From Klebsiella africana (lineage in GTDB: Bacteria; Pseudomonadota; Gammaproteobacteria; Enterobacterales; Enterobacteriaceae): a DNA stretch of 64,000 nt. Below the pieces are notes generated by a model that saw only the letters and a program-made list of their open reading frames with translations, was not told the origin of the DNA and did not search any database. The translations under genes were made by a program, and so were the position numbers. Positions 28,642 through 39,136 of the stretch are shown one piece after another. Within the stretch, counting starts at the first letter, position 1. Every line of letters begins with the position of its first letter. The stretch spans positions 2,976,001-3,040,000 of the forward strand of contig NZ_CP084874.1 in the NCBI RefSeq assembly GCF_020526085.1, in the 5' to 3' direction.

Positions 28642-29559
28642 TTACCGGACCGTGCCCCACTCATTACGCGCCCTGCTCAGCAACGGCCGGGGCTGGTTGA
28701 GCAGCCAGTCGCGAAAACAGCGATTAGCAGGCGCCAGCAGCGCGGTCTCGTGGTAAACCAGATGATAGGCCAGCGGACAGGCGATGGGCTGCGCCAAAGG
28801 ATCAATCAGCCGGCCCTGCGCCAGCGCAGCCTCTATGAATGAGCGTCGCAGTAATGCCATTCCCATACCGGCAAACGCCGCCTCCATCACGCCGTTGCAA
28901 TCAATGAACACCGGCCCACGCCGCGCGGAATGCGCCTCCAGCCCTACGGCCTCGCACCACAGCGCCCAGTCTTCACGGTGCTCATCATGCAGCAGAGGAA
29001 AGCGCAGAAGTTCGCTCGCCTCGGTGAGGGTCCGGCGCGGAGCGATCAGCTGTGGGCTACAGACCGGCATCAGATCGTCATCCAGCAGGCGGTAAGCCTG
29101 CAGTTCCGGCCAGCCGCCAACACCATGACGTACGGCAAAATCGATCCCTTCACTCAGCAAATCCACTCGCCGGTTGGTGGTGCCGATCTGGATCTCTATC
29201 TGCGGATAGCGTCGTTCAAAATCAGCCAGCCGCGGCAGCAGCCACTGAATGGCGAAGCCGCTGGTACAGCTGATAGTCACCTTTTCTGGCTCCGGGGGCA
29301 CCTGCAGGCGCTGGGTGGCGGCGGCTATCTGGAGAAACGCGGGCTGAATAGCCCGCAGGTAGATCGCCCCCACAGCCGTTAACTGTAACTGTCGGGGAGT
29401 ACGAATAAAAAGCGGGGTATTTAGCGCTTCCTCCAGGCGGGCAATCTGTTGACTGACGGCGCTGGGCGTTACGCAAAGCTCACTGGCGGCCAGCTTCAGG
29501 CTGAGCAGCCGTGCCGCCGCCTCAAAGCAACGCAACGCATTCAGCGGCGGGAGTTTCAT
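28642..29559 (-). CDS. LysR-type (GcvA-like) transcriptional regulator
   Basis: 305-residue LysR-type regulator. The N-terminal helix-turn-helix (residues 1-60, MKLPPLNALRCFEAAARLLS and LCVTPSAVSQQIARLE) has the wording of the GcvA subgroup. The effector domain contains FAVRHGVGGWPELQAYRLLDDDLMPVCS. It is divergent from the EamA transporter gene, with an inverted repeat between them, so it most likely regulates that gene. The pair is absent from this position in E. coli. The effector is unknown. Confidence 0.88.
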   Translation of the reverse strand: MKLPPLNALRCFEAAARLLSLKLAASELCVTPSAVSQQIARLEEALNTPLFIRTPRQLQLTAVGAIYLRAIQPAFLQIAAATQRLQVPPEPEKVTISCTSGFAIQWLLPRLADFERRYPQIEIQIGTTNRRVDLLSEGIDFAVRHGVGGWPELQAYRLLDDDLMPVCSPQLIAPRRTLTEASELLRFPLLHDEHREDWALWCEAVGLEAHSARRGPVFIDCNGVMEAAFAGMGMALLRRSFIEAALAQGRLIDPLAQPIACPLAYHLVYHETALLAPANRCFRDWLLNQPRPLLSRARNEWGTVR

Positions 29560-29575
29560 GGGTATGGAACCTCAG

Positions 29576-29590
29576 TTAAGAAAAACTTAA
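29576..29590. promoter_or_regulatory. Candidate LysR-type operator
   Basis: TTAAG-AAAAA-CTTAA is a 15-base interrupted palindrome of the T-N11-A type that LysR proteins bind. It lies 17 bases before the LysR start and 81 bases before the EamA start in their shared promoter region. Confidence 0.5.
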
Positions 29591-29670
29591 TCATGTAAGC
29601 ATAACGCGTTTGTCGGACGCTGCACGGGAGTTCTACAGTTGATTTCCTTCGTGACTACAAGGAGTCAATC

Positions 29671-30579
29671 ATGCGTGTTATCGACTATGGCCGCCTGCTG
29701 TTACTCGCCGCTCTCTGGGGCGCCAGCTTTTTGTTTATGCGCATCACCACCCCGGCCTTCGGGGCGATGAACAGCGCTTTTCTTCGCGTACTGTTCGCCG
29801 CTATCGCGCTCGGGCTGTTACTCGGCGTGCAGGGTAAATGGGGCGGTTATCAGGGAAAACTCATATTCACTCTACAGCTAGGGGTCATTAATTCAGGCCT
29901 TCCTTTTCTGATGTACTGCCTGGCCGCGCAGTGGCTGCCGGCAGGGTACTCTGCCACACTGAACGCCACGGCACCGATGATGGGGGTGCTGATCGGCGCG
30001 TTATGCTTTGCAGAACCGTTAACCGTGCGTAAAGGTGGCGGCGCGATACTGGGCGCCATTGGCGTGGCGGTGATCGCGCGCCCGACATCTGGCCTTAGCG
30101 CCGCCCTGCTGCTGCCGGGGATAGGCGCCTGCCTGACCGCGACCGCCTGTTACGGTCTGGCCGGCTTTCTGACCCGCCGCTGGATCCAGCAGCGAGGCGG
30201 CCTTGAGGCGGAGCGCGTCGCGCTGGGTAGCCAGGTCGGCGCCACGCTGTTTCTGTTTCCTTTCTTTCTCTGGTCCTGCTGGCATGGGCCAGCGGTAGAC
30301 TGGCGGCAGAGTCTGCCGTGGATAGCGATAGTCATGCTGGGCGTGGTCTGCACGGCGGCAGGGTATATTCTCTATTTCCGCCTGATTGCTGATATAGGAC
30401 CGCTGCGTTCGCTGTCGGTGACCTTTTTGATCCCACCTTTTGCGGCGCTGTGGGGCTATCTGTGCCTCGGAGAGACCGTGGAGGAAGGACTGATTCTCGG
30501 CGCGCTGCTGGTCTGTGTAGCGCTATGGATGATTGTCGTGCCGTCGGGGAAAAAACGCGGGATACCGGACGGCGCATGA
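29671..30579 (+). CDS. EamA/DMT-superfamily transporter
   Basis: 302-residue inner-membrane protein with about ten hydrophobic helices in two EamA repeats (roughly residues 8-140 and 150-292). The hallmark AALWGASFLFMRI is near the N-terminus, and the second repeat ends GLILGALLVCVALWMIV. Such proteins export amino acids or other metabolites; the substrate cannot be read from the sequence. The ribosome site is AAGGAG. It is likely controlled by the divergent LysR. Confidence 0.87.
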   Translation: MRVIDYGRLLLLAALWGASFLFMRITTPAFGAMNSAFLRVLFAAIALGLLLGVQGKWGGYQGKLIFTLQLGVINSGLPFLMYCLAAQWLPAGYSATLNATAPMMGVLIGALCFAEPLTVRKGGGAILGAIGVAVIARPTSGLSAALLLPGIGACLTATACYGLAGFLTRRWIQQRGGLEAERVALGSQVGATLFLFPFFLWSCWHGPAVDWRQSLPWIAIVMLGVVCTAAGYILYFRLIADIGPLRSLSVTFLIPPFAALWGYLCLGETVEEGLILGALLVCVALWMIVVPSGKKRGIPDGA

Positions 30580-30600
30580 TGCCCCGCCCGGCAGTTAGTC

Positions 30601-31221
30601 TTAGAGAAACGGCTTCACGTCGCCGACGCCTTCGCGCAGCACCACCGGGGTATCTTCCGTCAGGTCGATAACCGTGGTCGGCTGCTGTCCAAGGAAACCG
30701 CCGTGAATGATGAGGTCCACGACTTTCTCCAGACGATCTTTGATCTCTTCCGGATCGGACTCGGTAAAGTCGCTGCCGGGCAGCATCAGCGACGTGGAGA
30801 GCATCGGTTCGCCTAAAGTCTCAAGCAGCGCCTGAGCAATAGGGTTAGACGGGACGCGCATGCCGATGGTTTTACGCTTCTCCTGCAGCAGCCGGCGCGG
30901 CACTTCTTTAGTCCCCTTAAGGATAAAGGTGTAGTTGCCCGGGGTGTTGTTTTTCATCAGGCGAAACGCCACGTTGTCGACAAAGGCATAGGTCGACAGC
31001 TCGGAAAGATCACGGCACATCAGGGTGAAGTTGTGGCCGTCCGGCAGCTGACGAATGCGGCAGATCCGCTCCATCGCGCCCTTGTCTTCAATTTTGCAGC
31101 CCAGCGCGTAGCCGGAGTCGGTCGGATAAACGATCACCCCGCCCTTACGCACAATCTCCACCGCCTGATTAATCAACCGCGCCTGCGGGTTATCCGGATG
31201 GATATAAAAAAACTGGCTCAT
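30601..31221 (-). CDS. yciO: YciO, YrdC/Sua5-domain RNA-binding protein
   Basis: 206-residue YrdC-like protein of the threonylcarbamoyl-AMP synthase superfamily. The motif VYPTDSGYALGCKI near residue 32 and the basic, RNA-binding pocket (KRKTIGMRVPSNPIAQALL) are present. The E. coli homologue binds double-stranded RNA but does not replace TsaC for t6A. It follows rnm by 16 bases and was probably transcribed with it. Confidence 0.93.
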   Translation of the reverse strand: MSQFFYIHPDNPQARLINQAVEIVRKGGVIVYPTDSGYALGCKIEDKGAMERICRIRQLPDGHNFTLMCRDLSELSTYAFVDNVAFRLMKNNTPGNYTFILKGTKEVPRRLLQEKRKTIGMRVPSNPIAQALLETLGEPMLSTSLMLPGSDFTESDPEEIKDRLEKVVDLIIHGGFLGQQPTTVIDLTEDTPVVLREGVGDVKPFL

Positions 31222-31237
31222 ACTTCCCTCTCAATTT

Positions 31238-32101
31238 TTATTCGGCGGCCGCTTCCCAGCTGTGCCAGACACCTTCCACGCCGGCAGGGAGCCAGAGCTT
31301 ACGGCCAAGCTCGATCCACGCGCAGGGCTGATGAAAATCGGAACCCTGCGACGCCAGAAGACCAAACTGCACGGCCAGGGCGGCCAGCTGGGCACGCTCA
31401 TGGGGCGCCTGCTGACACTGGGCCACTTCCATGGCGTCACCGCCCTGCTCGCTAAAGTGGGCCAACAGCCGCTTCAGCCACTTGGCGGAGAGATCGTAGC
31501 GCCCGGGATGGGCTATCACCGCCTTGCCGCCAGAATGATGAATGACATCAATCGCTTGTTTTATTGTACACCACTGCGGCGGCACGTAACCGGTTTTCCC
31601 ACGAGCAAGGTATTTTTTGAAGACTTCCGCCATGTTTTTCGCATGGCCAGCCTCTACCAGAAAACGGGCAAAATGGCCGCGGGTGACGGCGCCACCGTCC
31701 GCCAGGCGCAGCGCACCTTCCCAGGCCCCAGGGATCCGCGCCTTCTCCAGACGCTCGGCAATCATCTGACCGCGCTGCTGGCGCCGCGCTTTCTGCTCCT
31801 CCAGCAGGGCGGTCATCGTCGGGTGCGCAATATCAATATTCAGACCCACGATATGTATTTCGTGATTCTCCCAGAGCGTCGAAATCTCGACGCCGTTCAC
31901 CAGCGTTAAGGGTAATCCGGCGCGGGCGATCTCTTCCCGGGCGGCCGGGATCGCCGCCACGCTGTCATGGTCGGTGATCGCCAGCGTACCAACGCGCATC
32001 TCATGGGCGCGATGGACCAGTTCCTGCGGAGTCAGCCGCCCATCAGAGGCGGTGGTGTGGCTGTGCAGATCGTAAATCACTGCGTATTGGCTGTCGCTCA
32101 A
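31238..32101 (-). CDS. rnm: RNase AM (Rnm/YciV), PHP-family 5'-3' exoribonuclease
   Basis: 287-residue PHP-domain phosphoesterase. Metal ligands are visible in YDLHSHTTASDGRL and ITDHDSVA at the N-terminus and in AHPGRYD and SQGSDFHQP toward the C-terminus. In E. coli this protein (earlier YciV or TrpH) matures the 5' ends of 5S, 16S and 23S rRNA and also hydrolyses 3',5'-nucleotide bisphosphates. It is divergent from the trp operon, with the trp promoter/operator in the gap. Confidence 0.93.
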   Translation of the reverse strand: MSDSQYAVIYDLHSHTTASDGRLTPQELVHRAHEMRVGTLAITDHDSVAAIPAAREEIARAGLPLTLVNGVEISTLWENHEIHIVGLNIDIAHPTMTALLEEQKARRQQRGQMIAERLEKARIPGAWEGALRLADGGAVTRGHFARFLVEAGHAKNMAEVFKKYLARGKTGYVPPQWCTIKQAIDVIHHSGGKAVIAHPGRYDLSAKWLKRLLAHFSEQGGDAMEVAQCQQAPHERAQLAALAVQFGLLASQGSDFHQPCAWIELGRKLWLPAGVEGVWHSWEAAAE

Positions 32102-32176
32102 AAGGACTCCTGCTGGACATCAAGGTAAATAAGCGCATTATCATACCGACAGGCAGAGAAAATCTGCAAACAAGGG

Positions 32177-32211
32177 TTGACTTTATTCCATCGAACTAGT
32201 TAACTAGTACG
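32177..32211 (+). promoter_or_regulatory. trp promoter with TrpR operator
   Basis: The -35 TTGACT (32177-32182) and -10 TTAACT (32200-32205) are spaced by 17 bases. The -10 lies inside the near-perfect palindrome GAACTAGTTAACTAGTAC (32193-32210), identical to my recollection of the E. coli trp operator. TrpR with tryptophan would block RNA polymerase here. Confidence 0.92.
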
Positions 32212-32236
32212 CAAGTTCACATGAAGGGGTATCACG

Positions 32237-32284
32237 ATGAAAAAGCACGTTATCACTCTGCACAGCTGGTGGCGCACCTCCTGA
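32237..32284 (+). CDS. trpL: trp operon leader peptide
   Basis: A 15-codon leader, MKKHVITLHSWWRTS, with the tandem Trp-Trp codons that sense charged tRNA-Trp. It is followed by the attenuator hairpin. The WWRTS ending is the same as in E. coli, while the N-terminal part differs. Ribosome stalling at the Trp codons favours the antiterminator and permits trpE transcription. Confidence 0.9.
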   Translation: MKKHVITLHSWWRTS

Positions 32285-32330
32285 CAACGGGCGGCGTGAT
32301 CGCGTTTTGCATTTAGCATACAGATACCCG

Positions 32331-32355
32331 GCCCGCCAATGAGCGGGCTTTTTAT
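32331..32355 (+). terminator. trp attenuator
   Basis: GCCCGC (32331-32336) pairs with GCGGGC (32343-32348) and is followed by a T-rich tract (tttttatt). It lies between trpL and trpE, in the position of the 3:4 terminator hairpin of the trp leader. Confidence 0.88.
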
Positions 32356-32389
32356 TGGACAAAAATAATACGAACAGGCGAGAACCATA

Positions 32390-33952
32390 ATGCAAACATC
32401 TAAACCGGCACTCGAGCTTCTCACCAGCGACGCCATCTACCGGGAGAACCCGACGGCGTTATTCCACCAACTGTGCGGCGCCCGTCCGGCTACGCTGCTG
32501 CTGGAATCCGCTGACATCGACAGCAAAGATGACTTAAAAAGCCTGCTGCTGGTCGACAGCGCGCTGCGCATCACCGCTCTTGGTGACACTGTCACTATTC
32601 AGGCACTTTCCGCTAACGGCGCCGCGCTGCTGGAACTGCTGGACGGCGCGCTGCCCTCCGGGATCGCCAATCAGCGCCAGCCCAACGGCCGCATCCTGAC
32701 CTTCCCCGCGGTCAGCACCCTGCTCGATGAAGACGCGCGTCTCTGCTCGCTGTCGGTGTTTGACGCCTTCCGTCTCCTGCAGGAGCTGGTGACCGTCCCC
32801 GCCAACGAGCGTGAAGCGATGTTCTTCGGCGGCCTGTTCGCCTATGACCTGGTGGCCGGTTTTGAAGATCTCCCGCAGTTGCAAAGCGACACCGCCTGCC
32901 CGGACTACTGCTTCTATCTGGCGGAGACCCTGCTGGTCATTGACCATCAGACCAAGCATACCCGCATTCAGGCCAGCCTCTTCACCCCGCTGGAGAGTGA
33001 AAAACAGCGCCTGGAGCAGCGCCTGAGCCAGCTGCGTCAGCAGCTGAACGAGCCGCCGGCGCCGCTACCGGTCACCACCGTGGCCGAAATGCGCTGCGAC
33101 GTCGACCAGAGCGATGAAGAGTACGGCGCGGTGGTGCGTAAAATGCAGCGTGCGATCCGCGCCGGGGAAATCTTTCAGGTAGTCCCGTCCCGCCGCTTCT
33201 CGCTGCCCTGCCCGTCGCCGCTGGCCGCTTATGATGTGCTGAAGAAGAGCAACCCCAGCCCGTACATGTTCTTTATGCAGGACAATGATTTCACCCTGTT
33301 CGGCGCCTCGCCGGAAAGCTCGCTGAAGTATGATGCCGTTAGCCGTCAGATTGAGATCTACCCCATCGCCGGCACGCGGCCACGCGGCCGCCGCGCCGAC
33401 GGCTCGCTGGATCGCGATCTCGACAGCCGCATCGAGCTGGAAATGCGCACCGACCATAAAGAGCTTTCCGAACACCTGATGCTGGTGGACCTGGCGCGTA
33501 ATGACCTGGCGCGCATCTGCACCCCGGGCAGCCGCTATGTCGCCGATTTAACCAAGGTTGACCGCTACTCCTTCGTGATGCATCTGGTCTCCCGTGTAGT
33601 AGGCGAATTGCGTCAGGATCTCGACGTCCTCCACGCCTATCGCGCCTGCATGAATATGGGCACCCTCAGCGGCGCACCGAAGGTCCGCGCCATGCAGCTG
33701 ATTGCCGCCGCCGAAGGTAAACGCCGCGGCAGCTACGGCGGCGCGGTGGGCTATTTCACCGCCCACGGCGACCTCGACACCTGCATCGTCATCCGTTCCG
33801 CCTATGTTCAGGAGGGTATCGCTACCGTCCAGGCCGGCGCCGGCATTGTGCTCGACTCGGTTCCCCAGTCGGAAGCGGATGAGACCCGAAATAAAGCCCG
33901 CGCGGTGCTGCGCGCCATTGCCCAGGCCCATCACGCGAAGGAGATTTTCTGA
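32390..33952 (+). CDS. trpE: Anthranilate synthase component I
   Basis: 520-residue chorismate-using subunit of anthranilate synthase, full length for enterobacteria. The feedback-inhibition region [18 protein letters not shown] (residues 35-52) is near the N-terminus. The catalytic domain has [30 protein letters not shown] and [11 protein letters not shown]. With TrpD it makes anthranilate from chorismate and glutamine. The stop overlaps trpD (TGATG), which couples translation of the two subunits. Confidence 0.98.
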   Translation: MQTSKPALELLTSDAIYRENPTALFHQLCGARPATLLLESADIDSKDDLKSLLLVDSALRITALGDTVTIQALSANGAALLELLDGALPSGIANQRQPNGRILTFPAVSTLLDEDARLCSLSVFDAFRLLQELVTVPANEREAMFFGGLFAYDLVAGFEDLPQLQSDTACPDYCFYLAETLLVIDHQTKHTRIQASLFTPLESEKQRLEQRLSQLRQQLNEPPAPLPVTTVAEMRCDVDQSDEEYGAVVRKMQRAIRAGEIFQVVPSRRFSLPCPSPLAAYDVLKKSNPSPYMFFMQDNDFTLFGASPESSLKYDAVSRQIEIYPIAGTRPRGRRADGSLDRDLDSRIELEMRTDHKELSEHLMLVDLARNDLARICTPGSRYVADLTKVDRYSFVMHLVSRVVGELRQDLDVLHAYRACMNMGTLSGAPKVRAMQLIAAAEGKRRGSYGGAVGYFTAHGDLDTCIVIRSAYVQEGIATVQAGAGIVLDSVPQSEADETRNKARAVLRAIAQAHHAKEIF

Positions 33953-35547
33953 TGGCTGACATTCTGCTGCTCGATAATATCGATTCCTTTACCTATAACC
34001 TGGCAGACCAGCTGCGGGCCAACGGCCATAACGTAGTGATTTATCGCAACTCCGTCCCGGCTCAGGCGCTGATTGAGCGTCTGGGCACCATGGACAACCC
34101 GGTGCTGATGCTCTCCCCGGGCCCGGGTACGCCGAGCGAAGCTGGCTGCATGCCGGAACTGCTGACCCGTATGCGCGGCAAGCTGCCGATCATCGGCATC
34201 TGCCTCGGCCACCAGGCCATTGTCGAAGCCTACGGCGGCTATGTCGGCCAGGCGGGCGAGATCCTCCATGGCAAAGCCTCCAGCATTGAGCACGACGGCC
34301 TGGCGATGTTTGCCGGTCTGGCTAACCCGCTACCGGTCGCGCGCTATCACTCGCTGGTCGGCAGCAATATACCCGCCGGGCTGACGATTAATGCCAATTT
34401 CAACGGTATGGTGATGGCCGTGCGTCACGATGCGGATCGGGTGTGCGGCTTCCAGTTCCACCCGGAATCGATCCTCACCACTCAGGGCGCGCGACTGCTG
34501 GAGCAGACTCTGGCCTGGGCGCTGCAGAAGCTGGAGCATACCAACACCCTCCAGCCGATCCTCGAGAAGCTGTACCAGGCGGAAACCCTGAGCCAGCAGG
34601 AGAGCCACCAGCTGTTCTCCGCCGTCGTGCGCGGCGAAGTGAAGCCTGAGCAACTGGCCGCCGCGCTGGTCAGTATGAAAGTGCGCGGCGAGCAGCCGCA
34701 GGAAATTGCCGGCGCCGCCACCGCGCTGCTGGAAAACGCCGCGCCGTTCCCGCGCCCGGACTACCTGTTTGCCGATATCGTCGGCACCGGTGGCGACGGC
34801 AGCAACAGCATCAATATCTCCACCGCCAGCGCCTTTGTCGCTGCCGCCTGCGGGTTAAAAGTGGCAAAACACGGCAACCGCAGCGTCTCCAGTAAATCAG
34901 GCTCTTCTGACCTGCTGGCGGCCTTCGGCATTAATCTCGATATGAACGCCGATAAATCCCGCGCCGCGCTCGATGAGCTGGGGGTGTGCTTCCTGTTCGC
35001 GCCGAAATACCACACTGGTTTCCGCCATGCGATGCCGGTCCGCCAGCAGCTGAAGACCCGCACCCTGTTCAACGTGCTGGGGCCGCTGATCAACCCGGCG
35101 CATCCGCCGCTGGCGCTGATTGGCGTCTACAGCCCGGAACTGGTGCTGCCGATCGCCGAGACCCTGCGCGTGCTGGGTTATCAGCGCGCGGCGGTGGTGC
35201 ACAGCGGTGGGATGGATGAAGTCTCGCTGCATGCGCCTACGGTGGTGGCCGAACTGCATAACGGGGAAATTAAAAGCTATCAGCTAACCGCCGACGACTT
35301 CGGCCTGACGCCTTACCATCAGGCGCAGCTGGCGGGCGGCACCCCGGAAGAAAACCGTGACATTCTGACGCGCTTGCTACAAGGTAAAGGTGAAGCCGCT
35401 CACGAAGCCGCCGTCGCCGCCAACGTCGCCATGTTGATGCGTTTACACGGGCATGAAGATCTGAAAGCTAACGCTCAGCAGGTACTGGATGTGCTGCACA
35501 GCGGCGCGGCCTATGACAGAGTGACCGCCTTAGCGGCAAGAGGGTAA
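33952..35547 (+). CDS. trpD: Bifunctional anthranilate synthase component II / anthranilate phosphoribosyltransferase
   Basis: 531-residue TrpG-TrpD fusion, as in E. coli. Residues 1-195 are the class I glutamine amidotransferase, with Cys84 in GICLGHQAI and the His/Glu pair in FQFHPESIL. Residues from about 200 form the phosphoribosyltransferase with [31 protein letters not shown] and [14 protein letters not shown]. It supplies ammonia to TrpE and then transfers phosphoribose onto anthranilate. Confidence 0.98.
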   Translation: MADILLLDNIDSFTYNLADQLRANGHNVVIYRNSVPAQALIERLGTMDNPVLMLSPGPGTPSEAGCMPELLTRMRGKLPIIGICLGHQAIVEAYGGYVGQAGEILHGKASSIEHDGLAMFAGLANPLPVARYHSLVGSNIPAGLTINANFNGMVMAVRHDADRVCGFQFHPESILTTQGARLLEQTLAWALQKLEHTNTLQPILEKLYQAETLSQQESHQLFSAVVRGEVKPEQLAAALVSMKVRGEQPQEIAGAATALLENAAPFPRPDYLFADIVGTGGDGSNSINISTASAFVAAACGLKVAKHGNRSVSSKSGSSDLLAAFGINLDMNADKSRAALDELGVCFLFAPKYHTGFRHAMPVRQQLKTRTLFNVLGPLINPAHPPLALIGVYSPELVLPIAETLRVLGYQRAAVVHSGGMDEVSLHAPTVVAELHNGEIKSYQLTADDFGLTPYHQAQLAGGTPEENRDILTRLLQGKGEAAHEAAVAANVAMLMRLHGHEDLKANAQQVLDVLHSGAAYDRVTALAARG

Positions 35548-35550
35548 AGA

Positions 35551-36909
35551 ATGCAAACCGTTTTAGCAAAAATCGTTGCCGACAAAGCGATTTGGGTGGA
35601 AGCCCGCAAACAACAACAACCGTTAGCCAGTTTTCAGAATGAGGTCGTTCCGACGCAGCGCAATTTCTATGACGCACTGGCTGGCACCCGCACCGCGTTT
35701 ATTCTCGAGTGCAAAAAGGCCTCGCCGTCGAAGGGGTTGATTCGCGAGGATTTCGATCCGGCAGCGATCGCCAGTATCTACAAGCACTACGCCTCGGCGA
35801 TCTCGGTGCTGTGTGATGAGAAATATTTCCAGGGCAGTTTCGATTTTCTGCCGATCGTCAGCAAGGTCGCGCCGCAGCCGATCCTGTGTAAGGACTTCAC
35901 CATCGACCCTTACCAGATTTACCTGGCGCGCTACTATCAGGCCGACGCCTGCCTGCTGATGCTCTCGGTGCTCGACGATGAACAATATCGCCAGCTCTCC
36001 GCGGTGGCGCACAGCCTGAATATGGGCGTGCTGACCGAAGTCAGCAATGAAGAGGAGCTGGAGCGCGCCATCGCCCTGAAGGCGAAGGTGGTGGGCATTA
36101 ACAACCGCGACCTGCGCGATATGTCGATTGACCTTAACCGCACCCGTCAGCTGGCGGCGCGTCTCGGCCCGGATGTCACGGTGATCAGCGAATCCGGCAT
36201 CCATACCTATGCTGAAGTGCGCGAGCTGAGCCACTTCGCCAACGGCTTCCTGATCGGCTCCGCCCTGATGGAACAGGCTGATCTGGAAGCAGCGGTTAAA
36301 CGCGTGCTGCTCGGCGAGAACAAAGTGTGCGGCCTGACGCGCCCGCAGGATGCCCAGGTGGCCTGGGAGTCCGGCGCCATCTACGGTGGCCTGATTTTCG
36401 TCCCGACTTCGCCGCGGGCGGTGAATGACGCCCAGGCCAAAGCGGTGATCGCCGCTGCGCCGTTGCAGTACGTCGGCGTGTTTCGCAATGCGCCGCTGGA
36501 CGAGGTGGTCGCCCGCGCCCAGGCTCTGGGGCTGGCCGCCGTACAGCTGCACGGTGATGAAGACCAGGCCTATATCGACGCGCTGCGCGACGCCCTCGCG
36601 GACAACGTCCGCATCTGGAAAGCGCTGAGCGTCGGCGAAACCTTCCCGGCCCGTACGCTCCGCCATGTCGACAAATACCTGCTCGACAACGGCCAGGGCG
36701 GCAGCGGCCAGCGCTTTGACTGGAGCCTGCTGCAGGGCCAGGATCTGCGCAACGTCATGCTGGCGGGCGGCCTGGGGGCGGATAACTGTGTGGAAGCGGC
36801 CAAAAGCGGCTGTGCCGGACTCGATTTCAATTCAGGCGTAGAGTCGCAACCCGGGATAAAAGACGCCAGCAAGCTGGCCTCCGTATTCCAGACGCTGCGC
36901 GCATATTAA
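35551..36909 (+). CDS. trpC: Bifunctional indole-3-glycerol-phosphate synthase / phosphoribosylanthranilate isomerase
   Basis: 452-residue TrpC-TrpF fusion. Residues 1-255 are the indole-glycerol-phosphate synthase barrel, with FILECKKASPSKGLI, CKDFTIDPYQI and VISESGIHTYAEV. Residues 256-452 are the isomerase barrel, with KVCGLTRPQDAQ (catalytic Cys), VQLHGDEDQ and MLAGGLGADNC. Only 3 bases separate it from trpD. Confidence 0.98.
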   Translation: MQTVLAKIVADKAIWVEARKQQQPLASFQNEVVPTQRNFYDALAGTRTAFILECKKASPSKGLIREDFDPAAIASIYKHYASAISVLCDEKYFQGSFDFLPIVSKVAPQPILCKDFTIDPYQIYLARYYQADACLLMLSVLDDEQYRQLSAVAHSLNMGVLTEVSNEEELERAIALKAKVVGINNRDLRDMSIDLNRTRQLAARLGPDVTVISESGIHTYAEVRELSHFANGFLIGSALMEQADLEAAVKRVLLGENKVCGLTRPQDAQVAWESGAIYGGLIFVPTSPRAVNDAQAKAVIAAAPLQYVGVFRNAPLDEVVARAQALGLAAVQLHGDEDQAYIDALRDALADNVRIWKALSVGETFPARTLRHVDKYLLDNGQGGSGQRFDWSLLQGQDLRNVMLAGGLGADNCVEAAKSGCAGLDFNSGVESQPGIKDASKLASVFQTLRAY

Positions 36910-36918
36910 GGAGCAATA

Positions 36919-38112
36919 ATGAGCACTTTACTGAACCCCTACTTCGGCGAATTCGGCGGCATGTATGTGCCGCAGATCCTGATGCCCGCCCTGCGCCAGC
37001 TGGAAGAAGCCTTTGTCAGCGCGCAGAAGGACCCGGCCTTTCAGGCGGAATTCACCGACCTGCTGAAAAACTACGCCGGTCGTCCGACGGCCCTGACCAA
37101 ATGCCGGAATCTGACCGAAGGCACCCGCACCACCCTGTACCTGAAACGCGAAGATCTGCTGCACGGCGGCGCGCACAAAACCAACCAGGTGCTGGGCCAG
37201 GCTCTGCTGGCCAAACGGATGGGCAAAACCGAGATTATCGCCGAGACCGGCGCCGGCCAGCACGGCGTCGCCTCAGCGCTGGCCAGCGCCCTGCTCGGCC
37301 TGAAATGCCGTATCTACATGGGCGCCAAGGACGTCGAGCGCCAGTCGCCGAACGTCTTCCGTATGCGCCTGATGGGTGCCGAGGTGATCCCGGTGCACAG
37401 CGGCTCCGCCACGCTGAAAGATGCCTGTAACGAGGCGCTGCGCGACTGGTCCGGCAGCTACGAAAAGGCGCACTATATGCTGGGCACCGCTGCCGGTCCG
37501 CACCCGTTCCCGACCATTGTGCGTGAATTCCAGCGCATGATTGGCGAAGAAACCAAAGCGCAGATCCTCGAAAAAGAGGGCCGCCTGCCGGACGCGGTGA
37601 TCGCCTGCGTCGGCGGCGGGTCAAACGCCATCGGCATGTTTGCTGATTTTATCGAGGAAACCAACGTCGGCCTGATCGGCGTGGAACCGGCCGGGCACGG
37701 TATCGAAAGCGGGGAACATGGCGCGCCGCTGAAGCATGGCCGCGTGGGGATCTACTTCGGCATGAAGTCGCCGATGATGCAGACCGCCGACGGCCAGATC
37801 GAGGAATCTTACTCCATTTCCGCCGGGCTGGACTTCCCGTCCGTTGGGCCGCAGCACGCGTTTCTGAACAGCACCGGTCGCGCCGACTATGTGTCGATCA
37901 CCGACGACGAAGCGCTGGACGCGTTTAAAGCGCTCTCGCGCCACGAAGGGATCATCCCGGCGCTGGAGTCCTCTCACGCTCTGGCCCACGCGCTGAAGAT
38001 GATGCGCGAGAACCCCGAAAAAGAACAGCTGCTGGTGGTTAACCTCTCCGGCCGCGGCGACAAAGACATTTTCACCGTACATGACATCCTGAAAGCGCGA
38101 GGGGAAATCTGA
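36919..38112 (+). CDS. trpB: Tryptophan synthase beta chain
   Basis: 397-residue pyridoxal-phosphate enzyme that joins indole with serine. Lys87 in [15 protein letters not shown] binds the cofactor, and the phosphate loop is [10 protein letters not shown] (near residue 232). Full length for the family. The stop shares bases with the trpA start (TGATG), so the two subunits are co-translated. Confidence 0.98.
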
Positions 38113-38921
38113 TGGAACGCTATGAAACGCTGTTTGCCCAACTGAAAAATCGCCAGGAAGGCGCCTTCGTTCCCTTTGTCACCCTTGGCGATCCGGGACC
38201 GGAGCAGTCGCTGAAAATTATCGATGCGCTGATCGAAGGCGGCGCCGATGCCCTTGAGCTGGGGATCCCTTTCTCCGACCCGCTGGCGGACGGCCCGACC
38301 ATCCAGGGCGCGGCCCTGCGCGCCTTCGCCGCGGGGGTAACCCCGGCGCAGTGCTTTGAGATGCTGGCGGCGATCCGCCAGAAGCATCCAACCATCCCAA
38401 TCGGCCTGCTGATGTACGCCAATCTTGTCTTCAGCCCGGGCATCGATGCGTTCTATGCCCAGTGCGAACGCGTCGGCGTCGACTCGGTGCTGGTGGCCGA
38501 CGTGCCGGTGGAAGAGTCCGCCCCGTTCCGCCAGGCGGCGATGCGTCATAATATCGCGCCGATTTTCATCTGCCCGCCCAATGCGGATGACGATTTACTG
38601 CGCCAGATTGCCTCTTATGGCCGCGGCTACACCTATCTGCTGTCGCGTGCCGGGGTGACGGGTGCGGAAAATCGCGCCGCGCTACCGCTGCACCACCTGG
38701 TGGAGAAGCTGGCGGAATATCACGCCGCACCGCCGCTGCAGGGCTTTGGTATCTCCGCGCCGGAGCAGGTGAGCGCCGCCATTGACGCCGGGGCCGCCGG
38801 GGCTATCTCCGGTTCCGCCATCGTCAAAATCATCGAACGCCACCTCGATGAGCCGCAGATCATGCTCGACGAACTGAAAGCCTTCGTCCAGAGTCTGAAG
38901 GCGGCGACCAAAACCGCCTGA
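38112..38921 (+). CDS. trpA: Tryptophan synthase alpha chain
   Basis: 269-residue TIM-barrel subunit that cleaves indole-glycerol phosphate and channels indole to TrpB. Catalytic Glu49 and Asp60 lie in [20 protein letters not shown]. The C-terminal phosphate-binding loop is [10 protein letters not shown] and GAISGSAIV. It is the last gene of the operon and is followed by a strong hairpin. Confidence 0.98.
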   Translation: MERYETLFAQLKNRQEGAFVPFVTLGDPGPEQSLKIIDALIEGGADALELGIPFSDPLADGPTIQGAALRAFAAGVTPAQCFEMLAAIRQKHPTIPIGLLMYANLVFSPGIDAFYAQCERVGVDSVLVADVPVEESAPFRQAAMRHNIAPIFICPPNADDDLLRQIASYGRGYTYLLSRAGVTGAENRAALPLHHLVEKLAEYHAAPPLQGFGISAPEQVSAAIDAGAAGAISGSAIVKIIERHLDEPQIMLDELKAFVQSLKAATKTA

Positions 38922-38927
38922 CCATCA

Positions 38928-38960
38928 GCCGCCTGGCATCGCGCCAGGCGGCGATTTCCT
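38928..38960 (+). terminator. trp operon terminator
   Basis: A perfect 10-bp stem GCCGCCTGGC / GCCAGGCGGC with a 5-base loop, followed by gatttcctc. It lies 6 bases after the trpA stop. Confidence 0.75.
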
Positions 38961-39136
38961 CGCGTTACCTCCCCCCATGTCATCTTGCACGCCAGCACAT
39001 CAGACGGACCGATGCTCGGCACCTCGACGCCAGGCGATGCGCTTTAGCGTGGAAAGGGATGGCGGGCGGATACCGAAGATTTGAACAATATTGGAAGGGA
39101 AAATATCGCTCTCCCTGGCACAGGAGAGCGATACGG

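Noticed and set aside
35623..36666. 347-codon open frame opposite trpC
   Set aside because: Antisense shadow of a universally conserved operon gene; composition typical of a reversed GC-rich frame.
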